64,000 bases of DNA, from NCBI RefSeq assembly GCF_025822245.1, contig NZ_JACKTL010000017.1, positions 124,001-188,000 of the forward strand, given 5' to 3'. The notes under the pieces are model-generated. The model worked only from the letters and a program-made list of their open reading frames with translations, did no database searches and was not told the DNA's origin. The position numbers were made by a program, and so were the translations under genes. The first letter of the stretch is position 1. Each line of letters starts with the position of its first letter. The DNA comes from Mycolicibacterium hodleri (lineage in GTDB: Bacteria; Actinomycetota; Actinomycetes; Mycobacteriales; Mycobacteriaceae). Shown here in pieces: positions 36,627 through 45,339 of this stretch.

Positions 36627-37262
36627 GTGACCTGCGCGACACCCGACGAGACCATGCTCATCACGGCATTGCGGGCCCGTGACGAGGCAGCTTTCGCCGC
36701 ACTGGTGGATCTCCACACCCCGTCGATGTTGCGCATTGCGCGCGGCTACGTGCCCAACGGTGCGATCGCCGAGGAGGTCGTGCAGGAGACCTGGATTGCG
36801 TTGTTCAAGGGGATCGACGCCTTCGAGGGGCGCTCGTCGTTGCGTACGTGGCTCTTCACCGTGATGATCAACATCGCCAAGCGGCGCGGCATGCGGGAAC
36901 GCCGCGACACCGACGTGGCGATCACGGCCTTTACCGGTGGCACCGTCGACCCCGCCCGGTTCCGGGCCGCCGGACAGCAGTGGTCGGGGCATTGGCGCGA
37001 GGCCGAGGAACCCTCGCCGTTCCCGGAGACCCCGGAGGGCTCCCTGCTCGGCGCGGAGTTGATCGCCGTGACCAGACGCGCGCTCGAGGATCTCCCCGAG
37101 CGTCAACGCGTCGTGGTGACCATGCGCGACATGCTCGGTTTCGATTCGGCAGAGGTGTGCGAACTGCTCGAGATCAGCGTCGCGAACCAGCGGGTGCTGC
37201 TGCACCGCGGCAGAGCTGCGGTCCGGGCCCAGCTCGAGGACTACCTGGGAGATGCCCGATGA
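36627..37262 (+). CDS. ECF-type RNA polymerase sigma factor
   Basis: The roughly 211-residue protein has region 2 (about 10-80: AAFAALVDLHTPSMLRIARG, EEVVQETWIALFKGI, RTWLFTVMINIAKRR) and region 4 (about 145-205: LPERQRVVVTMRDMLGFDS, SVANQRVLLHRGRAAVR), joined by a long linker. It does not match SigK or the other standard mycobacterial sigmas I recall. GTG 36627 lies 8 bp after TACCAT; GTG 36621 and ATG 36654 are alternatives. It is coupled through ATGA to an anti-sigma gene. Confidence 0.88.
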   Translation: MTCATPDETMLITALRARDEAAFAALVDLHTPSMLRIARGYVPNGAIAEEVVQETWIALFKGIDAFEGRSSLRTWLFTVMINIAKRRGMRERRDTDVAITAFTGGTVDPARFRAAGQQWSGHWREAEEPSPFPETPEGSLLGAELIAVTRRALEDLPERQRVVVTMRDMLGFDSAEVCELLEISVANQRVLLHRGRAAVRAQLEDYLGDAR

Positions 37263-37498
37263 ATACCGAACCGATGGATTGCCGCGACCTGGTCGAGCTG
37301 GTCACGGCCTATCTCGAGGGCGCGCTCGACCCCGAAACCCGGGCCCGGTTCGACCTTCACCTCCTGGAGTGCGACGGCTGCGAGAACTATCTGCAGCAAT
37401 TCCACGTCACCCTCGAGAACCTCGGCAGGATTCGTGACGAGGACGTCGAGCCGGCTTTCCGCCGCCGGCTGATGGAGGCCTTCCGCGATTGGCGCTAA
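37259..37498 (+). CDS. zinc-finger anti-sigma factor, cytoplasmic
   Basis: This 79-residue protein has the anti-sigma zinc (ZAS) motif His34-x3-Cys38-x2-Cys41 (DLHLLECDGC) with an upstream Cys8 as possible fourth ligand. It has no membrane segment, so it should sense a cytoplasmic signal such as redox change, as RsrA-type factors do. It overlaps the sigma gene by 4 bp and its 1:1 coupling marks it as the cognate antagonist. Confidence 0.87.
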   Translation: MNTEPMDCRDLVELVTAYLEGALDPETRARFDLHLLECDGCENYLQQFHVTLENLGRIRDEDVEPAFRRRLMEAFRDWR

Positions 37499-37527
37499 CC
37501 GTGCGGGGCCACCCTAGGCTGGACGGC

Positions 37528-37845
37528 GTGAGCACCCTGTCCACGAGTCTGTTCTACGGTGGCCTGGCGATCCTTCTCGTCGGACTCCTGCTGCCGGGTT
37601 GGTCCACCGCGACGTTGCCGAAGCGCGCGGTGAAGCGCCGCATCTATTGGGGCGCAACGATCGTCGCGCTGCCGGTCTTGTTCGCCGCGGGTTGGCCGGA
37701 TCTGCAGAGCTCACTGGCGTTCGTCGCGATGGCCTGTGTCCTGATGGGCGGCTGGGCCTACTTCCGCACCCCGAACATCAAGCTCAACGGTCGGATCCTG
37801 ACGGCCGACCCGTCGCACCGCGACGTCGATCCCCCCGCCGGCTAA
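37528..37845 (+). CDS. small membrane protein of unknown function
   Basis: The 105-residue protein has three hydrophobic helices (about 8-25, 38-55 and 62-75) and a polar C-terminus (PNIKLNGRILTADPSHRD). No family is recognised. GTG 37528 is seven bases after TAGGCT, a leaderless layout, and thirty bases after the anti-sigma stop. The 3' end overlaps the convergent membrane-protein gene by 4 bp. Confidence 0.7.
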   Translation: MSTLSTSLFYGGLAILLVGLLLPGWSTATLPKRAVKRRIYWGATIVALPVLFAAGWPDLQSSLAFVAMACVLMGGWAYFRTPNIKLNGRILTADPSHRDVDPPAG

Positions 37846-38696
37846 TTGCGTCGCAGGCCGCCGACCATCGACACCAGCACCCCGAGCAACACGAGCGCCG
37901 CGCCGGCCGCCAAGGTCAAGTTGAGCCACAGATGCAGGCTGCCGATGGCATGGTCCACCATGGCGGCCGCGACGTTCCTGACCTCGTCGGTGGTGGTGGC
38001 GAGCCCGTCGTCGACGTAGCGGCGACCCACCTCGATACCGGCCCAGCCGGCGGCCCCCACGACGAGTCCCGAAACACCAAGGGCGCCAAGCGCCTTGCCC
38101 CGCCGCCTGGCAACGGCCAGCGTCAACAGCGCGAACGCGCCGGCCAGGACGGCGGCGCCGACGCTCGCCCACGGGCCCCACTTCGCCACGTCGCGGAACT
38201 TGCCCGGCCTCAGCGATTCGGAGATGTTCTGGGTGAGTGGGATTTGCAACGTCTGGGGCGCCTTGATGCCGAAGTCGGCGAGCGTCTGCTGAAACGAGCT
38301 GTCCGCCAACATCGGTGACAGGTCGATCTCCCATCGCCCCGACGCATCGGACCGGCCGACGGAATCGGTGAACAGCCAGCGGTGCGCGACCTGGTTGGCA
38401 AGCGCGAACTGGCCGGGGAACGCCGCGCTGCCGGTGTAGGCCCGCGCCGCCCCGTTCAGCAGGGTCTCGTTGACGTCCGCGCTCGAGTAACCGGCGTTGG
38501 CGGACAACGTCATCAGCTCCGAGGTCAGCGCGGCGGCCATCGCCTGCTGCACCGCGGGGTCCTTCGCCGCCGACGTGGCGAGCGCGGAGTAACCGTCCTG
38601 GTCGACGAGGTTGTGCTGGGCCCAGGTCGCGGGCACGGCGACCGCCAGCGTCACGGTGGTGAGCACCCAGAACAGGAAGGCCGCGAGCAACCGCAT
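37842..38696 (-). CDS. membrane protein with large extracytoplasmic loop
   Basis: The 284-residue protein has an N-terminal helix (about 5-25), an exported loop of roughly 150 residues, then three helices (about 172-195, 203-220 and 257-278). No family name can be given with confidence; it resembles actinobacterial integral proteins of unknown function. It lies 30 bp downstream of the PPK2 gene on the same strand and could share its transcript. Confidence 0.72.
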   Translation of the reverse strand: MRLLAAFLFWVLTTVTLAVAVPATWAQHNLVDQDGYSALATSAAKDPAVQQAMAAALTSELMTLSANAGYSSADVNETLLNGAARAYTGSAAFPGQFALANQVAHRWLFTDSVGRSDASGRWEIDLSPMLADSSFQQTLADFGIKAPQTLQIPLTQNISESLRPGKFRDVAKWGPWASVGAAVLAGAFALLTLAVARRRGKALGALGVSGLVVGAAGWAGIEVGRRYVDDGLATTTDEVRNVAAAMVDHAIGSLHLWLNLTLAAGAALVLLGVLVSMVGGLRRN

Positions 38697-38726
38697 GCGT
38701 GCGTCCTTCCGTCCGGGCGGACCCGG

Positions 38727-39593
38727 TCAGTCGGCCAGCGCGCGTCCCACGATGAGCGGGTCGGCTCGACCGACCACGTCGTGGTCCTTGTTGTCGTAGT
38801 CGAACTTACCCAGGACGTAGCGCATCGCGTTGATGCGGGCGCGTTTCTTGTCGTTGCTCTTGACCACGGTCCACGGCGCCATCTCGGTGTCCGTCCAGGC
38901 GAACATGTCCTCCTTGGCCGCGGTGTAGGCCTCCCACTTGTCCAGCGACGCCAGATCGGTGGGTGAGAGCTTCCACTGCCGGACCGGGTCGACCTGCCGG
39001 ATGGTGAACCGCGTGCGCTGCTCGGCCTGGGTGACGGAGAACCACAGCTTGGTGAGGCTGACGCCGTCGTTGACCAACATCTGCTCGAACAGCGGGGCCT
39101 GCCGGATGAACTCGGCGTGCTGCTTGCCGGAGCAGTACCCCATCACGCGTTCGACGCCGGCCCGGTTGTACCAGGACCGATCGAACAGCACGATCTCGCC
39201 CGCGGCGGGCAGGTGGTTGACGTAGCGCTGGAAGTACCACTGCGTGCGCTCGCGCTCGGTGGGCTTCTCCAGCGCGACCACGCGGGCCCCGCGCGGGTTC
39301 AGGTGTTCCATGAACCGCTTGATGGTGCCGCCCTTGCCGGCGGCGTCGCGGCCCTCGAACACGATGACGTGCCGGTGCCCGTGGGTCTGGCTCCACTTCT
39401 GCAGCTTCAACAGCTCGATCTGCAGCAGCCGCTTCTGCTCCTCGTACTCGTCGCGCCTCATGCGCTCCTCGTACGGATAGTTCTCCCGCCAGGTGTCCAC
39501 GACCTCGCCGGTGGGCTGGATGATCAGCTCGGGATCGTCGTCGTCGTCATCGCGCACGGTGTAGCCGTTGAGGGCATGGGCGTCCAGGGTCAC
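38727..39593 (-). CDS. ppk2: PPK2-family polyphosphate kinase (class I type)
   Basis: The 288-residue enzyme carries FEGRDAAGKGGTIKRFMEHL (Walker A-like), FDRSWYNRAGVERVMGYC (Walker B/lid) and RQVDPVRQWKLSPTD, the layout of the PPK2 subfamily that makes GTP or ATP from polyphosphate. M. tuberculosis PPK2 belongs to this type. GTG 39593 is six bases after TACGTT on the minus strand. It is the second PPK2 in the window and differs in motifs from that at 25.9 kb. Confidence 0.9.
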   Translation of the reverse strand: MTLDAHALNGYTVRDDDDDDPELIIQPTGEVVDTWRENYPYEERMRRDEYEEQKRLLQIELLKLQKWSQTHGHRHVIVFEGRDAAGKGGTIKRFMEHLNPRGARVVALEKPTERERTQWYFQRYVNHLPAAGEIVLFDRSWYNRAGVERVMGYCSGKQHAEFIRQAPLFEQMLVNDGVSLTKLWFSVTQAEQRTRFTIRQVDPVRQWKLSPTDLASLDKWEAYTAAKEDMFAWTDTEMAPWTVVKSNDKKRARINAMRYVLGKFDYDNKDHDVVGRADPLIVGRALAD

Positions 39594-39666
39594 CGGCGAA
39601 ACGTAACGACTCTTGCCGAATCTAGGGTGACGCCCAGGTGAACGGACGGTGCGCTGCGGCAGCGCC

Positions 39667-41178
39667 CTACTTGGCCGTGCGCTTGGGACGAATCAACGCG
39701 AACTTCGTCATCATCGCGTTCATCCGCTTCAGCGCCTTGGGCGAGTTGTTGTAGTAATTGCCGCCCGCCCCGGCGCTGGTCCGCGGGGCGACGATGGCCT
39801 CCTGGCGACAGAACTTGCGCAGGCCCTCCGCGCCGCCGAAGCGCACGCCGATGCCCGACGTCTTCCACCCACCCATCGGCGCGGTGGTGCACATCAGATT
39901 GGAGATCACGTCGTTGATGTTGACGGCGCCGCAATCCAGTTCCAGCGCAACGTCGTTGGCTCGCTCGACGTCACGGGAGAACACCGACGCGCTGAGTCCG
40001 TAGGGGCTGTCGTTGGCGAGCCGGACCGCCTCGGCGACCGACTTCACCTTCATGATGGGCAGCGTCGGACCGAAGGTCTCCTCCGTCATGCACGCCATCG
40101 AGTGGTCGACGTCGACCAGCACGGTCGGCGGGTAGAAGCTGCCGGGCCCGCTCGGGCGCGTGCCGCCGGTCAGCGCCTTGGCCCCCTTGGCGACGGCGTC
40201 GTCGACGTGGCGGGCGGTGACGGCGACCTGGCTCTCGTCGATCAGGGCGCCGAAGTCGAAGCCCTCCCCCGCGCCCATCTTGAGGTTCTTCACGTCGCGG
40301 ACGACGGCCTCGACGAACGCGTCGTAGACCTGCTCGAGCACGTACACCCGCTCGACGGACACGCACGTCTGGCCGGCGTTGAACATGGCGCCCCACACCG
40401 CGGCGTGCGCGGCGAGGTCGACGTCGGCGTCCTCCAGCACGATCATCGGATCCTTGCCGCCGAGTTCCAGGCTGACCGGGGTGAGCCGGCGGGCGGCACG
40501 TTCCATCACCTTCGCGCCGGTCGCGCTGGATCCGGTGAACTGGATGTAGTCGGAATTGTCGACGACGGCCTCGACGGCCTCGCGCGCACCCTGGACGATC
40601 GCCATCACCTCGGGCGCGCCCGAGTCGAGCCACCCGCGCTGCAGCAGCTCGGCAGTCAACGGGGTGCGCTCCGAGGGCTTGAGCAGCACGGCGCAGCCCG
40701 CCGCGAGGGCGGCGATGCCGTCCATCAGCAGGTTGGCGACCGGGTAGTTCCACGGCGCGATGATCCCGACGATGGGTCGGGGCCGGTAGTGCACGGCGAT
40801 CTTCTTGATCGACAGGAACGGCAGCGACGCCGGCCGGCTCTCGGGCGCCAGCGCCTTCTCCATCGTCTTGATGTAGTAGGACGCGATCATGATCAACAGC
40901 GGCACTTCTTGGGCCGCGTCGGTCGCCGACTTGCCGGTCTCGGCAATCAGGAGCGACTCGATCTCCTCGCGGTGCTCCCCGAGCCACACGGCGTACCGGG
41001 CGATCACCTTGGCGCGTCCGGCGGCGCCGCGCGCCTCCCATTCCCGCTGCGCGTGACGTAGACCGGTGGTGACCCGGGCGACGTCGGCGGGGTCGGACCA
41101 ACGGACGGTTCCGGCGACGGCCCCGGTGGCCGGATTGAGGACGTTGGCGACCGCGTCGACTTCAGGCGTTGCTGTCAT
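39667..41178 (-). CDS. aldehyde dehydrogenase (succinate-semialdehyde dehydrogenase-like)
   Basis: The 503-residue NAD(P) aldehyde dehydrogenase has IIAPWNYPVANLL, FTGSSATGAKVM, the catalytic Glu in LELGGKDP and the catalytic Cys in NAGQTCVSVERV. The subfamily resembles succinate-semialdehyde and coniferyl-aldehyde type enzymes; substrate is not proved. A basic tail (ALIRPKRTAK) ends it. ATG 41178 lies beside TAGCAT and GAGG. It is downstream of the PAP2-DinB genes on the same strand but across a short gap. Confidence 0.9.
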   Translation of the reverse strand: MTATPEVDAVANVLNPATGAVAGTVRWSDPADVARVTTGLRHAQREWEARGAAGRAKVIARYAVWLGEHREEIESLLIAETGKSATDAAQEVPLLIMIASYYIKTMEKALAPESRPASLPFLSIKKIAVHYRPRPIVGIIAPWNYPVANLLMDGIAALAAGCAVLLKPSERTPLTAELLQRGWLDSGAPEVMAIVQGAREAVEAVVDNSDYIQFTGSSATGAKVMERAARRLTPVSLELGGKDPMIVLEDADVDLAAHAAVWGAMFNAGQTCVSVERVYVLEQVYDAFVEAVVRDVKNLKMGAGEGFDFGALIDESQVAVTARHVDDAVAKGAKALTGGTRPSGPGSFYPPTVLVDVDHSMACMTEETFGPTLPIMKVKSVAEAVRLANDSPYGLSASVFSRDVERANDVALELDCGAVNINDVISNLMCTTAPMGGWKTSGIGVRFGGAEGLRKFCRQEAIVAPRTSAGAGGNYYNNSPKALKRMNAMMTKFALIRPKRTAK

Positions 41179-41187
41179 GACCTCATG

Positions 41188-41766
41188 CTAGCCGCTGCTG
41201 TGATCTAGATCGCAGCGGGGTTGACACCCGTCAACTTTGGCCGCGACCGCGGCCGCCGCGACAAGTGAACTGCCGAGGAGCACTGCCCCGATCGTGTCGG
41301 TGAAGTAGTGATAGGTGAGCGCCTGTCCCGCGGTGCCGAGCACGGCGAACGCCGTCACCGCCAGCAACAGCCACCGCCGCGTTCCCCACACGAGGACGAC
41401 CATTCCGAGCACCGTCATCAGCACCGTGACGTGCCCGCTGGGGTAGGCCAGCGCGCCCTCCCGCTCCCGGCCGAACAGGCGCTTGAGCAGACGCACGGCG
41501 ACGACGCCCGCCAACGGCGTCACGACCACCACTGCGGCCAGCCGCCAATGGCGCCGGTAGAGCGCCACCGCTGCAGCGGTCCCGAGCATGATCACGAGCA
41601 GCAAGGGCATCGTGAAGAGCAACAGCCAACCAAACCGTGGATGAGCGTCAGAACCGTTTTCGATGAACCAGTCGTCGAGTCGCGTCGACCCGTTGCCGAC
41701 TGCCAGTCCCAGCGCAACCATCAGCGGCAGGCCGACCGCCGGCCACCACTTCACCGCCGGCGTCAT
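41188..41766 (-). CDS. PAP2-superfamily phosphatase, membrane
   Basis: The 192-residue membrane protein has about five helices and the three PAP2 blocks: KRLFGRERE (K-x6-R type), YPSGH with the catalytic His, and LTYHYFTDTIGAV with the second His and Asp. It should dephosphorylate a lipid or polyprenyl phosphate at the membrane. ATG 41766 overlaps the DinB stop as ATGA, which sets the start; the longer frame is read-through. Confidence 0.82.
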   Translation of the reverse strand: MTPAVKWWPAVGLPLMVALGLAVGNGSTRLDDWFIENGSDAHPRFGWLLLFTMPLLLVIMLGTAAAVALYRRHWRLAAVVVVTPLAGVVAVRLLKRLFGREREGALAYPSGHVTVLMTVLGMVVLVWGTRRWLLLAVTAFAVLGTAGQALTYHYFTDTIGAVLLGSSLVAAAAVAAKVDGCQPRCDLDHSSG

Positions 41767-42287
41767 TCGTCGCCGACGAGCCCTCGGACGTAGGCCGCCT
41801 GACCCAGGTGCTGCGCGCAGTCGTCGACGATGCTGACGATGCGGGCACTCGCAGTCACCGGTGGCGTCCACCGCTTGTCGACGATCGTCTCGAGGTCCTG
41901 CGCGGTGGCCGAGGCGACGTAGGACAGCGCCATCGAGTGCACGGCGCGGTAGTACCCGCCGAGCAGATCCGCCGACGCACGCACCTTGGCGACCTGTTCG
42001 GCGTCGTGGCCGTAGCCGCTCGAGTCCTTCGGCAGGTCGAGGTCGAACCTGCCCACCCAGTCGTCGCGGAACCAGACCTGGTCGGCGCCGGCGATCTCGC
42101 TGAGCTGAGCGTCGACCACCCGGGCGCTGTGCCACAACAGCCAGGCGACGGTGTTGGCGTTCGGGGTGGCCCGGTAGTAGGCGACCTCGTCGGTCAAGCC
42201 GTCGACGAGGTCGTCGACGTGTTCGGCGAGTCGGGTGAACGAATCGCGCAGCAGCTCACGGGCAACGGAGATGTCGGTGTCGGACAT
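41763..42287 (-). CDS. DinB-superfamily protein (mycothiol-dependent type fold)
   Basis: The 174-residue protein is a four-helix DinB/MDMPI-like protein with NTVAWLLWHSARVVDAQ (metal-binding His) and ADLLGGYYRAVHSMAL; a further His lies in DDCAQHLGQAAYVRG. This set fits the three-His metal site of mycothiol-dependent transferases. Its substrate is unknown. It is coupled to the PAP2 gene by a 4-bp overlap. Confidence 0.82.
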   Translation of the reverse strand: MSDTDISVARELLRDSFTRLAEHVDDLVDGLTDEVAYYRATPNANTVAWLLWHSARVVDAQLSEIAGADQVWFRDDWVGRFDLDLPKDSSGYGHDAEQVAKVRASADLLGGYYRAVHSMALSYVASATAQDLETIVDKRWTPPVTASARIVSIVDDCAQHLGQAAYVRGLVGDE

Positions 42288-42317
42288 GGTTGCGACGCTA
42301 CCTGGTGCCGGGTGGCC

Positions 42318-42710
42318 TCAACCGTCAGCCGGCGACGCCCCGTGGAACACGGCCTCGACGTTGTTGCCGTCGGGATCCCTGACGAAGGCGCCGAAGTAAC
42401 CGGGGTGGTATTCGGGCCAGAGGCGCGGGGCGTGCAGCGACTCCGCGCCCAGCGCCATCGCGGCGTCATAGAAGCCCTCGACCTGCTGGACCCCCGCGGA
42501 CTGGAAGGCGAAGTGGATGGCCGCACCAACCTCGCGGTCGGCACCGTCCTCGATCCAGAAGTCCGGCTTGCCACCGCTGCCGTAACCGATGGCGGGCCCG
42601 AACTCCATCTGCCGGGTGTACCCCAGCGCACCGAGGACCGCGTCGTAGAACTGCTGCGACTTGCCGTAGTCGGCACACACGATTCCGAAGTGGTCGATCA
42701 CGAGACTCAT
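42318..42710 (-). CDS. VOC (glyoxalase/dioxygenase fold) protein
   Basis: The 130-residue protein has the paired beta-alpha-beta-beta-beta motif of the VOC family: VIDHFGIVCADYGKSQQFYD, then HFAFQSAGVQQVEGFY and FVRDPDGNNVEAVFH. His and Glu residues at the expected metal positions suggest a metalloenzyme. The reaction cannot be assigned. ATG 42710 begins the conserved sequence; the amidohydrolase gene diverges 38 bp away. Confidence 0.85.
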   Translation of the reverse strand: MSLVIDHFGIVCADYGKSQQFYDAVLGALGYTRQMEFGPAIGYGSGGKPDFWIEDGADREVGAAIHFAFQSAGVQQVEGFYDAAMALGAESLHAPRLWPEYHPGYFGAFVRDPDGNNVEAVFHGASPADG

Positions 42711-42748
42711 CGTGGCACGAAGCACCGACACCGCCGTAGATTCGGCCA

Positions 42749-44482
42749 ATGAGCTACGACCTGATCATCCGCAACGGCACGATCGTCGACGGCCTCGGCG
42801 GTGAGCCGTTCACGGGCGACGTCGCGGTGGCCGGCGGTGTCATCGCCGCGGTCGGCGCGGTCGACGGCGACGCGACGCGCGAAATCGACGCGACCGGCCT
42901 GCTCGTCACACCCGGGTTCGTCGACCTTCACACCCACTACGACGGTCAGGCCATCTGGAGTGACCGGATGACGCCGTCATCGGCACACGGCGTCACCACC
43001 GCCGTGATGGGCAACTGCGGCGTCGGCTTCGCACCGTGCCACGCGGAGGACCACGACACCCTGGTCGACCTGATGGCGGGCGTGGAGGACATTCCGGGCG
43101 TGGTGATGACCGACGGTCTGCCGTGGACGTGGGAGACGTTCCCCGAGTTCCTCGACGCACTGGACGGCCGTCGCAGGGACATCGACGTCGCAGCGCTCCT
43201 TCCGCACTCGCCGTTGCGGGTGTACGTGATGGGCCAGCGCGGCGTCGACCGAGAGGCCGCCACCGCCGAGGACCTGTCCCAGATGCGCACGCTCGCCGCG
43301 GAGGCCGTCGAGGTGGGCGCGCTGGGCTTCGCGTCGTCGCGGTTGACGTTGCACAAGAGCGAAAGTGGCCAGCCCATACCGAGTTTCAACGCCGGCCGCG
43401 ACGAGATCGAGGCGATCGCCCGTGGCGTCAAGGACGCCGGCGGCGGCCTGATCCAGTTCGTGCCCGACCTCGTCGCCGGAGACTACGGCCCAGCCCTCGA
43501 GACGGTGTTCGCCGTCGCGGCGGACGTCGGCCTCCCGGTCACGTTCACGCTCGCGATCGGCAACGCGGGCGACCCGTTCTACCTCGACGGCCTCGACCTC
43601 GTCGAGAAGGCGAATGCGGAACGCGGCCCAGATGATCCTCGGGTCTCGGCGCAGATCTTCCCGCGACCGATCGGGCTGATGATCGGCCTCGAGCTGTCCG
43701 GCAACCCGTTCATCCTCTATCCGAGCTACCGCGAACTGGCCCACCTACCGCTGGCCGAACGTGTCGCCGAGATGCGCAAACCCCATGTGCGAGAGCGCAT
43801 CCTGGCCGACCAGCCGGCGTCCGACGGGCATCCGCTGATGTTCGCCGCCCAGGCCTGGGAGTGGATGTTCCCCATCGGCGACCCACCGAACTACGAGCCG
43901 GCCCGGTCCGACAGCATCGCGTCTCGCGCGCGTGCCCGGGGCGTCAGCCCGCTCGAGGAGGCCTACGACCGGGTACTCGACGACGAGGGCCGCGCCATGC
44001 TGCTCGTCACCCTGGCCAACTTCCGCGACGGCTCGCTGGACACGGTCGCCGAGTTGATGAAGCGCGATGACGTCGTACTCGGCCTTGGCGACGGCGGCGC
44101 GCACTACGGAATGATCTGCGACGCAAGCTTTCCCACCTACATGCTGGCGCACTGGGCTCGCGACCGTCCGTCGGGCCGACTTACGGTGGCCGACGCGGTC
44201 CGCGAACTGACGTCGGCGCCGGCACGGGTCGCGGGCCTTGCCGACCGGGGCCGCATCGCCGTCGGATACAAGGCCGACCTCAACGTCGTCGACCATGCCG
44301 CTCTGACGCTGCACACGCCCGTGATCGTCCGCGATTTGCCCGCCGGCGGTCGCCGCCTCGACCAGACCGCCGACGGTTACGTCGCGACCGTGGTATCCGG
44401 TGAGGTCATCGCCGAGAACGGCGTGCCGACGTCGGCGCTACCCGGCAAGCTGGTGCGCGGCAGGCAGTCCGCCCCGGCCTGA
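42749..44482 (+). CDS. amidohydrolase, N-acyl-D-amino-acid deacylase-like
   Basis: The 577-residue protein starts with the amidohydrolase beta domain (IRNGTIVDGLGGEPF) and metal motif DLHTHYDGQAIW. Further typical blocks are VMGNCGVGFAP, GDGGAHYGMICDAS and the C-terminal GYKADLNVVDH. This is the D-aminoacylase/N-acyl-D-glutamate deacylase type, which removes acyl groups from D-amino acids. TAGATT ends six bases before ATG 42749. The last 106 bp overlap the antisense 3' end of the nitrilase gene. Confidence 0.88.
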   Translation: MSYDLIIRNGTIVDGLGGEPFTGDVAVAGGVIAAVGAVDGDATREIDATGLLVTPGFVDLHTHYDGQAIWSDRMTPSSAHGVTTAVMGNCGVGFAPCHAEDHDTLVDLMAGVEDIPGVVMTDGLPWTWETFPEFLDALDGRRRDIDVAALLPHSPLRVYVMGQRGVDREAATAEDLSQMRTLAAEAVEVGALGFASSRLTLHKSESGQPIPSFNAGRDEIEAIARGVKDAGGGLIQFVPDLVAGDYGPALETVFAVAADVGLPVTFTLAIGNAGDPFYLDGLDLVEKANAERGPDDPRVSAQIFPRPIGLMIGLELSGNPFILYPSYRELAHLPLAERVAEMRKPHVRERILADQPASDGHPLMFAAQAWEWMFPIGDPPNYEPARSDSIASRARARGVSPLEEAYDRVLDDEGRAMLLVTLANFRDGSLDTVAELMKRDDVVLGLGDGGAHYGMICDASFPTYMLAHWARDRPSGRLTVADAVRELTSAPARVAGLADRGRIAVGYKADLNVVDHAALTLHTPVIVRDLPAGGRRLDQTADGYVATVVSGEVIAENGVPTSALPGKLVRGRQSAPA

Positions 44483-45339
44483 TGCCAAGCGGGGGTCGAG
44501 ATGGCCCCGCCATACATCGGCAGGTGAACGTCCGCACCGTAGCGGGCGAGCTGATCCCACGGCCGGTTCAGACCGAAGGAGCCGTGGGTCCGCACCCGAG
44601 TCACGGTGTCCAGATCCAGACAATCGATCAGGACCTCCTCACCGTTTCCGGCCAACTGACGCACGGTGCCCTCGGGATCGACGATGCAACTGCCCCCGAC
44701 ACCTGCCGGATCCGCGGCGTTGACGTTCACGAGGAACAGCTGGTTGGTCCATGCGTTGGCACGGGCGCAGACCAGTTCCATCTCACGGTCGCGCGTCGTC
44801 GTCAAGGTCGGCTGGATGATCACCTCGGCCCCGAGCCAGGCCAATTGCCTGGCGGATTCGGGGAACGATCCGTCGTAACAGATCGCGAGACCGATGCGGC
44901 CCACGCCCGGGACGTCGAAGACCACGAACTCGTCACCGGGGGTCGTCTGCTCGTACGGCTGCCAGGGAAACACCTTGCGGTACGTCGCGGCGATCTCGCC
45001 GTCCGGTGACACGGCGACCGCGGTGTTGTAGACCTTGCCGTCGTCACCACGCTCGTACAGCGAGCCCGGGATCAGCCACAGCCCGGTGTCCTTGGCCAGC
45101 TGGCAGATTCGGTCGGTGGTGGGCCCGGGGATGGGTTCGGCCACCTCCCGCATCCACCCCGCACGCGCCTTCAGCAGCGGCGCCTCGGCAGAGAGCATCA
45201 GCTCGGGCACCACGACCAGTTGCACGTGGGGGAAGGTGCCGCGCACCGCGTGGACCTGGTCGCTGAACCGCTCCCAGCTGGCGGCGATGTCGTAGGGCAC
45301 CGGAGTGGTCTGGATGGCGGCGATGGTGAGTGTTCGCAT
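44377..45339 (-). CDS. carbon-nitrogen hydrolase (nitrilase superfamily)
   Basis: The 320-residue protein shows the triad Glu (VVPELMLSA), Lys (TYRKVFPWQPYE) and Cys (LAICYDGSFPE). It resembles amidases and N-carbamoyl hydrolases; the substrate is not fixed. The C-terminal tail (about 285-320) extends beyond the domain and is encoded opposite the end of the amidohydrolase gene. ATG 45339 shares one base with the stop of the permease gene, making one operon. Confidence 0.88.
   Translation of the reverse strand: MRTLTIAAIQTTPVPYDIAASWERFSDQVHAVRGTFPHVQLVVVPELMLSAEAPLLKARAGWMREVAEPIPGPTTDRICQLAKDTGLWLIPGSLYERGDDGKVYNTAVAVSPDGEIAATYRKVFPWQPYEQTTPGDEFVVFDVPGVGRIGLAICYDGSFPESARQLAWLGAEVIIQPTLTTTRDREMELVCARANAWTNQLFLVNVNAADPAGVGGSCIVDPEGTVRQLAGNGEEVLIDCLDLDTVTRVRTHGSFGLNRPWDQLARYGADVHLPMYGGAISTPAWHQAGADCLPRTSLPGSADVGTPFSAMTSPDTTVAT

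Noticed and set aside
37916-38292. Several small frames inside the membrane-protein gene at 37842-38696
   Set aside because: They lack ribosome sites and overlap a gene with clear membrane segments and a good start.
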